DNA of 15,125 nucleotides from DASRIA01 sp035650255 (GTDB lineage: Bacteria > Actinomycetota > Thermoleophilia > Solirubrobacterales > JBBDJG01), in contig DASRIA010000002.1 in NCBI GenBank assembly GCA_035650255.1, positions 1 through 15,125 of the forward strand, written 5' to 3'. Every line of letters begins with the position of its first letter. The first letter of the stretch is position 1. The position numbers and the translations under genes were made by a program. The notes beneath the pieces are model-generated. The model had not been told where the DNA came from. It did not search any database and saw nothing but the letters and a program-made list of their open reading frames with translations. This document shows positions 1 to 6,864 of this stretch, piece by piece.

Positions 1-1
1 C

Positions 2-1927
2 CAGGGCGCGGCCACGGGCGTGGGCGGCATCCTGCGCGACATCTTCGCGCTGGGCGCGCGGCCCGTCGCGGTGCTCGACTCGCTGCGCTTCGGCGACCTC
101 GACACGCCGCGCACGCGCTTCCTGCTGGAGCGCGTGGTGGCCGGCATCGGCGCCTACGGCAACTCGATCGGCGTTCCCACGGTCGGCGGCGAGGTCGTGT
201 TCGAGCCGCCCTACGAGCAGAACTGCCTCGTGAACGCGATGTGCGTCGGCCTCGCGCCAGCCGAGCGGCTGATCCGATCCGCCGCCGCGGGACCCGGCAA
301 CGTGATCGTGCTGCTCGGCGCGCGCACCGGCCGGGACGGCATCGGCGGCGCCAGCGTGCTGGCCTCGGCGGAGCTGGAGGAGGGCGACGCCAAGCGCCCG
401 ACCGTGCAGATCGGCGACCCGTTCGAGGAGAGCAAGCTGATCGAGTGCTGCCTCGAGCTGGTCGACTCCGAGCTGCTGGTGTCGCTGCAGGACCTGGGCG
501 CGGCCGGCCTGTCCTCGAGCACCAGCGAGATGGCGTCGAAGGGCGGCGTCGGCATCGACCTGGACGTGTCGAAGGTGCCGCTGCGCGAGCCCGGGATGGA
601 GCCCTTCGAGATCATGATCTCCGAGTCGCAGGAGCGGATGCTGTGCGTGGTGGAACCGCGGCAGCTGGACGCGGTGCTCGCGGTCTGCCGGCGCTGGGAG
701 ACGCGCGCGACCCCCATCGGCGAGGTGACCGACAGCGGGCGGCTGCGCGTGTTCGACGGCGATGCGCCGGCCGGCGACATGCCGGTCACCGCACTCGTCG
801 ACGAGTGCCCGCTGTACGACCTCGACCCGCAGGAGCCCGCCGACCAGCTGGCCGCCTTTGCGGCGCCCAAGGCACGACTCGCCCCCGACGCGAGCCATGA
901 CGAAGTCCTGCGCGCGCTGCTCGGCTCCGAGAACGTGGCGAGCCGCCGGTGGGTGTTCGAGCAGTACGACTCGCTCGTCGGCAGCCGCACGGTGCGCCGT
1001 CCCCAGCAGGCCGACGCCGCGGTCCTGCGGCTCGCCCTCGGCGACGTCCGGACCGATCGCGCGCTGGCCGTGTCGATCGACGGGAACGGGCGCCGTGTCG
1101 CGCACGACCCCTACATCGGGGCGGCCGAGGCGGTGGCGGAGTGCGCGGCGAACCTGGCGTGCGTCGGGGCGGAGCCGCTGGGACTCACGAACTGCCTCAA
1201 CTTCGGCAACCCTGAGAAACCGCACGTCGCGTGGCAGCTGACCCGTGCGGTGGAGGGCATGGCCGCGGCCTGCCGGGCGCTCGACGTGCCCGTCGTGGGC
1301 GGGAACGTCTCGCTCTACAACGAGGGTCCCGAGGGCCCGATCTACCCCACACCCGTGGTGGGGATGGTCGGCGAGCTGCCCGATGCCGCCCGCGCCGGGC
1401 GCGTCGGCTTTGCCGAGCCCGGCGACATGGTGGCCCTGCTCGGCCCGTTCACGCCGTCGCTGCGCGGCTCGGAGCTCGCGCGCCTCGAGGGCCGCCTCGG
1501 CGACGGGCTGGAGCCGTTCGATCTCGGAGACGTGCGCGAGGCGCTCGACCTCGTCCGCGAGGCAGTGCGAACGGGCGCGGTGCGCAGCGCGCACGACGTG
1601 TCGGAGGGCGGCCTTGCCTGCACCGTGGCCGAGTGCGCGATCGCGGGCGGCGTGGGCGCGACGCTCGACCTCGAACCGCTGGCCCGGAGGGCGGGCGTGG
1701 ACGGCCGCACCGCGTTGTTCGGCGAAGGACCGGGCGGCATCCTGGTCTCGGGCCCGCGCGAGACGCTCCTCGACCTGAGCACAAGAGCCGCGCACGCGGG
1801 CTTTCTGGCGCTCGGCCAGGTGGGCGGATCCACCATCGACTTGGCGGCTCCCGCTGCTAGGCTAGGCATCTCCGTCGAGGATGCCGGAGACCTCTTCGAC
1901 TTTGCACTAGCGAACAGGCTGTCGTGA
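2..1927 (+). CDS. purL: Phosphoribosylformylglycinamidine synthase subunit PurL (5' truncated by window edge)
   Basis: This is the large ATP-dependent subunit that converts FGAR plus ammonia (from glutamine via PurQ) to FGAM, the fourth step of cytosolic de novo purine synthesis. The frame is open from base 2, so the gene begins outside the window; 641 residues are visible, and the family's small-type PurL is about 740. Recognisable pieces in order are the GAATGVGGILRD loop at the very start, VGGEVVFEPPY, DPFEESKLIEC, the SLQDLGAAGLSSS segment, ISESQERML, then the second half with AYVGAAEAVAEC-like DPYIGAAEAVAE, NCLNFGNPEKP, VGGNVSLYNE and the C-terminal GEGPGGILVSG. These are the duplicated PurM-like nucleotide-binding halves. 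The stop codon overlaps the purF GTG by four bases (GTGA), which indicates translational coupling. Nothing suggests loss of function. Confidence 0.97.
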   Translation, partial: QGAATGVGGILRDIFALGARPVAVLDSLRFGDLDTPRTRFLLERVVAGIGAYGNSIGVPTVGGEVVFEPPYEQNCLVNAMCVGLAPAERLIRSAAAGPGNVIVLLGARTGRDGIGGASVLASAELEEGDAKRPTVQIGDPFEESKLIECCLELVDSELLVSLQDLGAAGLSSSTSEMASKGGVGIDLDVSKVPLREPGMEPFEIMISESQERMLCVVEPRQLDAVLAVCRRWETRATPIGEVTDSGRLRVFDGDAPAGDMPVTALVDECPLYDLDPQEPADQLAAFAAPKARLAPDASHDEVLRALLGSENVASRRWVFEQYDSLVGSRTVRRPQQADAAVLRLALGDVRTDRALAVSIDGNGRRVAHDPYIGAAEAVAECAANLACVGAEPLGLTNCLNFGNPEKPHVAWQLTRAVEGMAAACRALDVPVVGGNVSLYNEGPEGPIYPTPVVGMVGELPDAARAGRVGFAEPGDMVALLGPFTPSLRGSELARLEGRLGDGLEPFDLGDVREALDLVREAVRTGAVRSAHDVSEGGLACTVAECAIAGGVGATLDLEPLARRAGVDGRTALFGEGPGGILVSGPRETLLDLSTRAAHAGFLALGQVGGSTIDLAAPAARLGISVEDAGDLFDFALANRLS

Positions 1928-1939
1928 ACAGGCTGCCAC
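1912..1939 (+). repeat. Imperfect 14-bp tandem duplication at the purL/purF junction
   Basis: GAACAGGCTG occurs at 1912-1921 and again at 1926-1935. The two 14-base units, 1912-1925 and 1926-1939, match at 11 positions. The first copy encodes Asn-Arg-Leu near the end of PurL, and the second encodes Asn-Arg-Leu at residues 2-4 of PurF in another frame. The purL stop and purF start lie at the unit boundary. Confidence 0.6.
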
Positions 1940-3429
1940 AGCACGGCGCGACCGGGAGCGCGCGGCGATTGCGCGTTCGTCCCGTCGAACCCGCAGATCC
2001 ACCTGAAGGCCGGGACGGCCCGCGCGACGAATGTGGCGTGTTCGGCGTGTTCGCGCCGGAGCAGGACGTCGCCCGCCTCGCCTACTTCGCCCTCTACGCG
2101 CTCCAGCACCGGGGCCAGGAGTCCGCCGGCATCGCGACCGCCGAGCGCGGCCACATCACCACCCAGCGTGACGTGGGCCTGGTCTCCCAGGTGTTCGACG
2201 AGCGCAGCCTGCAGGCGCTCACCGGCGAGATGGCGATCGGCCACGTGCGCTACTCGACCACCGGCCACAGCGGGTGGGAGAACTCGCAGCCCGTCTACCG
2301 TCACGACCGCCGCGTGGTGGCGCTGGGCCACAACGGCAACCTGATCAACGCCGTCGAGCTCTACAACGAGCTCACCGCCCAGGGCGTGCGGTTCAGGTCC
2401 ACCTCGGACTCCGAGATCATCGCGGCGCTGATCTCCACGCACCCGGCCGACGACGTCGAGGACGCGGTCGCCGACGTGATGCAGCACATGCAGGGCGCCT
2501 ACTCCACGGTCATCATGACCCAGGACCGCGTGGTGGCCTTCCGCGACCCGGCCGGCGTGCGGCCGCTCTGCCTCGGCCGGCTGGGCGAGCGCTACGTGGT
2601 CGCCTCCGAGAGCTGCGCGCTCGACATCATCGGCGCAGAGTTCCTGCGTGAGGTGCAGCCGGGTGAGCTCGTCTCGCTCAGCGAGCGCGGCATCGAGACC
2701 CGCATCGCGGTGACCTCCGACCGGCCGGCGCTGTGCGTCTTCGAGCACATCTACTTCTCGCGGCCCGACACCAAGCTCGAGGGCCGCACTCTCCAGTCCG
2801 TGCGCGGGCGGATGGGCGAGATCCTCGCCCGCGAAGCGCCGGTCGACGCGGACCTCGTGATCTCCGTGCCCGACTCCGGCAACGCCGCCGCGAAGGGTTT
2901 CGCACGCGCTTCGGGGATCCCGCAGGACGACGGCCTGATCAAGAACCGGTACGTCGCGCGCACGTTCATCCAGCCCGGCCAGGAACTGCGCCGGCACGGC
3001 CTGCGGATGAAGTTCAACCCGCTGCCGGAGGTCGTGAGCGGCAAGCGCCTGGTCGTCGTGGACGACTCGATCGTGCGCGGCAACACCATGCGGCAGATCG
3101 TCAGCATGCTGCGCGAGGCAGGTGCCGAGGAGGTCCACCTCCGCATGTCCTCGCCGCCGATCCGCCACCCGTGCCATTACGGCGTGGACATGCCGACCAG
3201 CGAGGAGATGATTGCGCACGGCCGCACGGTCGAGGAGGTGGCTGCCGAGGTGCAGGCCGACTCGCTCGCCTACCTGTCGCTGGAGGGCGTGTACGAGGCG
3301 GTCGGCTCCGGGCGGGAGACGCACTGCGACGCGTGCTTCACCGGCGACTACCCGCTGAACGGCCACCACGCCGCGAACGGCAAGCACGCCCTGGAAGAGC
3401 TCCCGGTGGTAAAGCCGGTCCCGGCTTAG
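1924..3429 (+). CDS. purF: Amidophosphoribosyltransferase PurF, [4Fe-4S] type with propeptide
   Basis: PurF catalyses the first committed step of purine synthesis, PRPP plus glutamine to 5-phosphoribosylamine. The glutaminase nucleophile is Cys37 in DECGVFGVF. It is preceded by a 36-residue leader, so, as in the Bacillus subtilis class, propeptide removal should expose the Cys. The N-terminal Ntn glutaminase domain spans about 37-265, with HRGQESAGI and GHVRYSTTG. The C-terminal phosphoribosyltransferase domain carries the PRPP loop VVVDDSIVRGNT at about 377-388. Four cysteines, Cys271, Cys417, Cys468 and Cys471 (HCDACF), sit where the iron-sulfur ligands of this class are found. The start is the GTG that overlaps the purL stop; a TTG at codon 16 would shorten the leader to about 21 residues. 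No strong ribosome-binding site is visible, so coupling to purL is likely. Confidence 0.97.
   Translation: MNRLPQHGATGSARRLRVRPVEPADPPEGRDGPRDECGVFGVFAPEQDVARLAYFALYALQHRGQESAGIATAERGHITTQRDVGLVSQVFDERSLQALTGEMAIGHVRYSTTGHSGWENSQPVYRHDRRVVALGHNGNLINAVELYNELTAQGVRFRSTSDSEIIAALISTHPADDVEDAVADVMQHMQGAYSTVIMTQDRVVAFRDPAGVRPLCLGRLGERYVVASESCALDIIGAEFLREVQPGELVSLSERGIETRIAVTSDRPALCVFEHIYFSRPDTKLEGRTLQSVRGRMGEILAREAPVDADLVISVPDSGNAAAKGFARASGIPQDDGLIKNRYVARTFIQPGQELRRHGLRMKFNPLPEVVSGKRLVVVDDSIVRGNTMRQIVSMLREAGAEEVHLRMSSPPIRHPCHYGVDMPTSEEMIAHGRTVEEVAAEVQADSLAYLSLEGVYEAVGSGRETHCDACFTGDYPLNGHHAANGKHALEELPVVKPVPA
3412..3427 (+). other. Perfect 7-bp inverted repeat at the purF 3' end
   Basis: AAGCCGG at 3412-3418 and CCGGCTT at 3421-3427 are exact complements. 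In RNA a realistic form is a 5-bp stem with a 6-base loop. It ends on the first base of the purF stop codon, 28 bases before the purN ATG. There is no T-run, so a terminator is unlikely. It could affect coupling or RNA stability between purF and purN, or mean nothing in such GC-rich DNA. Confidence 0.3.
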
Positions 3430-3454
3430 CCGCCGGTACCGGGTTCGCGACGGG

Positions 3455-4090
3455 ATGGCCTTTCGCATAGCGGTGCTCATCTCGGGCGCCGGCACGAACC
3501 TGCAGGCGATCCTCGACCAGGTGCACGGCCGCGACGGCATCGAGGTCGACGTCGTCGTCAGCAACCGGGCCGACGCCGGGGGCCTCGAGCGGGCGCGCGC
3601 GGCCGGTGTCGAGACCGCGGTGTTCGAGGCCTCCGACTACCGCGACCGGGCGGAGCGAGACCGGGAGATGGCCGCCTACCTTGCAGGCCGCGGCATCCGG
3701 CTGGTCGTGCTGGCCGGCTACATGCAGCTCCTCGACCCCCAGTTCATCGCGCAATTCCCGCAGGCCGTGATCAACGTCCATCCGGCGCTGCTGCCAGCCT
3801 TTCCGGGGTCCCATCCGATCGAGGATCAGATCGCCTACGGCGTCAAAATCAGCGGCGTGACGGTCCATTTCGTGGACGACGGGGTCGACACCGGACCAAT
3901 CATTTTGCAGGAGGCGGTAAGGCTTCCGTACACTCGGGACGATAAGGAGATTTTGGGTCTCCTCCATCGAACCGAGCACCGGCTCCTGCCCCGCGCCATC
4001 CGCCTGATCGCGCAGGGTGCAGTCAGCGTTGACGAGGAAAACCCCCGGTTGGTGAGAGTGGAGGAAGGTGCCCAGGATGACGATGGCTGA
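3455..4090 (+). CDS. purN: Phosphoribosylglycinamide formyltransferase PurN
   Basis: PurN transfers a formyl group from 10-formyltetrahydrofolate to GAR to make FGAR, the third purine step. At 211 residues it is the normal length. The glycine-rich SGAGTNLQAI near residues 10-19 binds the substrate phosphate. The catalytic trio is visible: Asn107 and His109 in INVHPALLPAFPG and Asp145 in DDGVDTGP. The ATG lies 25 bases after the purF stop. Only a short GGG precedes it as a possible ribosome-binding site, and the N-terminus MAFRIAVLISGAG matches where the family begins. It overlaps purH by 14 bases. Codon use is slightly AT-richer around 3840-3960 without damage to the frame. Confidence 0.96.
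   Translation: MAFRIAVLISGAGTNLQAILDQVHGRDGIEVDVVVSNRADAGGLERARAAGVETAVFEASDYRDRAERDREMAAYLAGRGIRLVVLAGYMQLLDPQFIAQFPQAVINVHPALLPAFPGSHPIEDQIAYGVKISGVTVHFVDDGVDTGPIILQEAVRLPYTRDDKEILGLLHRTEHRLLPRAIRLIAQGAVSVDEENPRLVRVEEGAQDDDG
4062..4068 (+). promoter_or_regulatory. Ribosome-binding site that decides the purH start
   Basis: AGGAAGG lies within the purN 3' end, eight bases before the ATG at 4077. It supports that ATG over the GTG at 4068, which would overlap the site, and over the ATG at 4083, which is 14 bases away. Confidence 0.65.
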
Positions 4091-5690
4091 TCAGCGGACA
4101 AGCAGCGCGGTCGAGACGCAGCCGATGCCCGGCGACCTGCGGGTCGAGCGGGCGCTCCTGACTGTCTTCGACAAGCGCGGCGTGGTCGAGTTTGCAAAGG
4201 CCCTCGCCGACCAGGGCATCGAGATCATCTCGACGGGTGGCACCGCCGCCGAGCTCTCGGAGCACGGCATCGACGTGCGATCGATCGAGGACTACACCGG
4301 CTTCCCGGAGATCCTCGACGGACGCGTCAAGACCCTGCACCCCTCGATCTTCGCCGGCCTGCTCGCCGTGCGCTCGCGCGAGGATCACCGCGTGACCCTG
4401 GCCGAGCACGGCATCGCACCGATCGACCTCGTGGTCGTGAACCTCTATCCGTTCGAGCGCACGGCCGCCCGCCGCGGCGTGTCCGACGAGGAGGTCATCG
4501 AGCACATCGACATCGGCGGGCCCACGCTGATCCGCGCCGCCGCGAAGAATCACGCGGACGTCGGCGTGATCGTGCGCCCGGAGAGCTACGACGCAGTGAT
4601 CGAGGAGCTCTCGGAGACCGGTGGCTCGCTGTCGGCGCAGACGCGCGAGTCGCTCGCCACCGAGGCGTTCGGCGCCACGGCGCGCTACGACGCCGCGATC
4701 TCGCGCTGGTTCGCAGAGCGCGAGGACGACTTCCCGAACCAGTACGTGGCCGCCTTCGAGAAGGTGCTCGACCTGTCGTACGGCGAGAACCCACACCAGC
4801 GCGCCGCCTACTACGAGCAGGTCGGCATGCGCACGCACCTGCTGGCTCGCACCGTGAAGGTGCACGGCAAGGAGCTCTCCTTCAACAACCTGCTCGACCT
4901 CGACTCCGGCCGCAAGCTCGTGAACGACTTCGAGGTCCCGGCCGCAGCGATCATCAAGCACAACAATCCCTGCGGCGCGGCGATCGGCGAGACGGTGCTG
5001 GAGGCATACCAGCGCGCGCTCGCGTCCGACCCGCAGAGCGCATACGGCGGCGTGGTGGTCATGAACCGCGAGATCGACGTCCCGCTCGCCGAGAAGCTGG
5101 CCGAGAACTTCGTCGAGCTGCTGTTCGCGCCCGGCTACACGCACGCGGCGCTCGACATCCTGCGCGCGAAGCCCGGCATGCGCATCATCGAGGACTCCGA
5201 GCGGCGCAAGGGGATGCCCGGCGAGCGCGACCTGCGCAAGGTGATGGGCGGCGTGATGCTGCAGGACCGCGACTCCGACTTCCAAGAGCGCGGTGACATG
5301 GAGGTCGTGACGCAGCGCAAGCCCGGCGAGGACGAGTGGGGCCAGCTGCTGTTCGCGTGGAAGATCGTGCGCCACGTGCGCTCGAACGCGATCGTGATCG
5401 CCAACGAGCTGGGCACGGTCGGCATCGGCGCCGGCCAGATGAGCCGCGTTGACGCCGTCCGGTTCGCGGTCGACAAGGCGCAGGAGACACAGCCCGGCAA
5501 GCTCGACGGCTCCGTGCTGGCATCCGACGCGTTCTTCCCGTTCGCAGACGGCCCGCAGGCCGCGATCGAGGCCGGGGTGAAGGCGATCATCCAGCCCGGC
5601 GGGTCGAAACGCGACCAGGAAGTAATCGCCGCGTGCGACGCCGCCGGCGTTGCGATGGTCTTCACCGGCCGGCGCCACTTCCGGCACTAG
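4077..5690 (+). CDS. purH: Bifunctional AICAR formyltransferase / IMP cyclohydrolase PurH
   Basis: PurH carries out the last two steps to IMP: formylation of AICAR with 10-formyltetrahydrofolate, then ring closure. The protein is 537 residues; bacterial PurH is usually 510-530. The N-terminal MGS-like cyclohydrolase domain shows STGGTAAEL, GRVKTLHPSIFAGL, VVVNLYPFE and IDIGGPTLIRAAAKNH. The larger formyltransferase domain shows LSYGENPHQRAAYY, SFNNLLDLDSG, the catalytic KHNNPCG (Lys294, His295), AYGGVVVMN, WKIVRHVRSNAIV, FFPFADG and the terminal GRRHFRH. The start is chosen by the AGGAAGG site. About 16 residues precede the conserved RALLTVFDK start, a short non-conserved extension. It overlaps purN by 14 bases, so the two are coupled. 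Confidence 0.96.
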   Translation: MTMADQRTSSAVETQPMPGDLRVERALLTVFDKRGVVEFAKALADQGIEIISTGGTAAELSEHGIDVRSIEDYTGFPEILDGRVKTLHPSIFAGLLAVRSREDHRVTLAEHGIAPIDLVVVNLYPFERTAARRGVSDEEVIEHIDIGGPTLIRAAAKNHADVGVIVRPESYDAVIEELSETGGSLSAQTRESLATEAFGATARYDAAISRWFAEREDDFPNQYVAAFEKVLDLSYGENPHQRAAYYEQVGMRTHLLARTVKVHGKELSFNNLLDLDSGRKLVNDFEVPAAAIIKHNNPCGAAIGETVLEAYQRALASDPQSAYGGVVVMNREIDVPLAEKLAENFVELLFAPGYTHAALDILRAKPGMRIIEDSERRKGMPGERDLRKVMGGVMLQDRDSDFQERGDMEVVTQRKPGEDEWGQLLFAWKIVRHVRSNAIVIANELGTVGIGAGQMSRVDAVRFAVDKAQETQPGKLDGSVLASDAFFPFADGPQAAIEAGVKAIIQPGGSKRDQEVIAACDAAGVAMVFTGRRHFRH

Positions 5691-5715
5691 AGCCTCCGCT
5701 ACCGTTCGATGCCGC

Positions 5716-5787
5716 GGGCCCGTAGCTCAGCGGCAGAGCTCCGGACTTTTAATCCGGGAGTCCTTGGTTCGAATCCAAGCGGGCCCA
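5716..5787 (+). tRNA. tRNA-Lys(UUU)
   Basis: A full cloverleaf of 72 bases is visible. The acceptor stem is GGGCCCG at 5716-5722 paired perfectly with CGGGCCC at 5780-5786. The D-stem is GCTC/GAGC. The anticodon stem is CCGGA/TCCGG with loop CTTTTAA, which gives anticodon TTT at 5748-5750. The T-arm is CTTGG-TTCGAAT-CCAAG and the discriminator base is A at 5787. CCA is not encoded and must be added. The gene begins 25 bases after the purH stop, so it may be co-transcribed with the purine operon; no separate promoter is evident. Confidence 0.96.
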
Positions 5788-5983
5788 TGCTCTCGAATCG
5801 CACCACGGCCGGATTTTTCCGCCGCTGCTCACCGGATCCAGGCCAGTGCCCGCTTCGGCCCTGCAATGCCTAATTAGCGGCCTGGGGCAACGATGGGCAA
5901 CTCACGTTGGCTATTTGTGAAGCCTGTGAAGGTACGACGTGTGGCCTAAGAGACGAGGCCACCTACGGCGGGGGAGGCAATCG
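5788..5983. other. Non-coding stretch downstream of tRNA-Lys
   Basis: This 196-base stretch has no convincing gene. The line 5881-5940 is about 55% G+C by hand count, clearly below the purine genes. It holds a weak imperfect hairpin (TGCCC 5847-5851 and GGCC 5857-5860 against GGCC 5879-5882 and GGGCA 5885-5889) that could end the purine-tRNA transcript, and a better hairpin at 5941-5962. I found no repeat of the tRNA 3' end and no integrase. Confidence 0.5.
5941..5962 (-). terminator. Candidate hairpin terminator for the glycosylase gene
   Basis: GTGGCCT at 5941-5947 pairs perfectly with AGGCCAC at 5956-5962 around an 8-base loop. On the - strand it starts 22 bases after the glycosylase stop. 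There is no T-run afterwards, as is common for actinobacterial hairpins, so it is only a candidate. It could also act on the + strand behind the tRNA. Confidence 0.4.
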
Positions 5984-6592
5984 TCAGTTTGGCCCGCCGG
6001 ACATGTCCGAGCGGGAACGGAGAACGGTGCGAATGCCGGTCGCAGCTTCGGCATAGACAGCGTCAACGAGCTGAGGCTTGCGCCGCCGATAGGCCGGATG
6101 ATGGACCGGGAAGGCGGCGACCGCGCGTCCTGCGACGTTCATTGACTCGCCCTGACCCCACGTATACCTTGCCGAGCCGCGATACCGACGGAAGAACCGG
6201 TTCGCAGCCTTCCCACCGAGAAGCAAGACCACTCGCGGTTGCACCATCACCAACTCGGCCTCAAACCACGGCGCGCAGTTCTCGCGCTCGGCGGCGTTTG
6301 GAGCGCGGTCGCCTTCTCCTGAGGGTGCCGGGCCGGGCCACCGCTGCACTAGATCCGTGGAGTAGACCATCGGAAGAGCTGGATCCCGGCGGATCGTGTA
6401 GTCGAAGCGCCGCAGAAACCCGTCAAGGATTTCACCCGTTTCGCTTAGCTCGCCGCTTTCGCGCACGTACGGCCGACCGCTGAGCCGTTGTGTTTTCTGC
6501 GCGAGCGCCTGGCCGACGATGAAAACGTCTGAATCGAGCGCCTCCTCAATAACCTCTCTCGGAACCTGATCCGCGTCCCTTTCGCGGTCCAT
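5984..6592 (-). CDS. Uracil-DNA glycosylase superfamily protein (5' end uncertain, real gene may begin near 6676)
   Basis: This looks like a family 4/5-type uracil-DNA glycosylase relative, expected to remove uracil or a similar base from DNA. From the ATG at 6592, motif 1 is VGQALAQKTQRLSGRPY at about 26-42, which resembles the GEAPG...GRPF loop. A family-type LVMVQPRVVLLLGGKAA strand follows at about 115-131. VHHPAY at 163-168 matches the HPS/HPA loop that enters the DNA minor groove. Oddly, the frame stays open upstream for 29 codons to a stop at 6680-6682 and encodes a cluster C-x2-C-x5-C (codons 6623-6625, 6614-6616 and 6596-6598). Such N-terminal cysteines are iron-sulfur ligands in family 4. 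No ATG, GTG or TTG lies in that stretch, only an ATC at 6674-6676. Starting at 6592 would lose all three. The middle Cys of the classical second pair is replaced (LVQRWPG) while Cys106 remains. The gene may use a rare start, carry a frameshift, or be decaying. Confidence 0.75.
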   Translation of the reverse strand: MDRERDADQVPREVIEEALDSDVFIVGQALAQKTQRLSGRPYVRESGELSETGEILDGFLRRFDYTIRRDPALPMVYSTDLVQRWPGPAPSGEGDRAPNAAERENCAPWFEAELVMVQPRVVLLLGGKAANRFFRRYRGSARYTWGQGESMNVAGRAVAAFPVHHPAYRRRKPQLVDAVYAEAATGIRTVLRSRSDMSGGPN

Positions 6593-6682
6593 CTTGCAAC
6601 GGGGATCCAGATAGCAGCGCTCGCACGCATGGATGTCCCGGTAGAGGCGCTCGAAGTCTGATCGGGAAGCCGCGATGGCCTA

Positions 6683-6864
6683 AAGCTATCGCGCGTACTT
6701 CCCGTCTAGGTCGGTCAAAGCGGTTCGTGCCGGTGGAACATCGATGCAGAACCACGAGCAATGTAGGCGTCTCTTCTTGGGTCTCGCGTTATAGGTCTGC
6801 ACGCGGGAGCGTGAGGTTCTTCTGTAGGGTCTGAACGCGGGAATGGGATGACTTCCGGCCCACT
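6683..6864. other. Non-coding stretch between glycosylase and acetyltransferase genes
   Basis: This stretch separates two divergent genes and so should hold promoters for both. Lines 6661-6720 and 6721-6780 are about 57-58% G+C by hand count. On the - strand TTGACC (6713-6718) and TAGCTT lie upstream of the glycosylase frame, but they are 24 bases apart, too far for a normal promoter. The clear structure is the direct repeat at 6794-6842. I see no gene here. Confidence 0.45.
6794..6842 (+). repeat. Direct repeat GGTCTGNACGCGGGA, possible operator
   Basis: Two 15-base copies, at 6794-6808 and 6828-6842, differ at a single base (C or A at the seventh position). They are 34 bases apart start to start, about three helical turns. 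The second ends 22 bases before the acetyltransferase ATG. Placement and spacing fit a pair of regulator sites on one DNA face, but no regulator is encoded nearby. Confidence 0.45.

Noticed and set aside
3433..3442. Palindrome CCGGTACCGG between purF and purN
   Set aside because: A 10-base GC palindrome is expected by chance here, and it has no repeats or operator-like context.
1342..3564. Very long open frame on the - strand opposite purL/purF, and a similar one opposite purH (4023-5687)
   Set aside because: High GC leaves antisense frames open for long distances. The translations are Arg/His/Val/Ala-rich without family motifs, while the + strand genes are complete and conserved.
5811..5822. 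CGGATTTTTCCG as a terminator behind the tRNA
   Set aside because: The stem is only four pairs, the next pair mismatches, and the T-run lies in the loop, not after the stem.
5716..5983. Attachment site at tRNA-Lys
   Set aside because: I looked for a second copy of the tRNA 3' end and for an integrase and saw neither within the window. Only the composition change remains.
6546..6761. A 71-codon - strand frame that covers the glycosylase 5' region
   Set aside because: No recognisable content and a composition typical of a shifted frame. It is kept only as a hint that a frameshift may exist near the glycosylase start.
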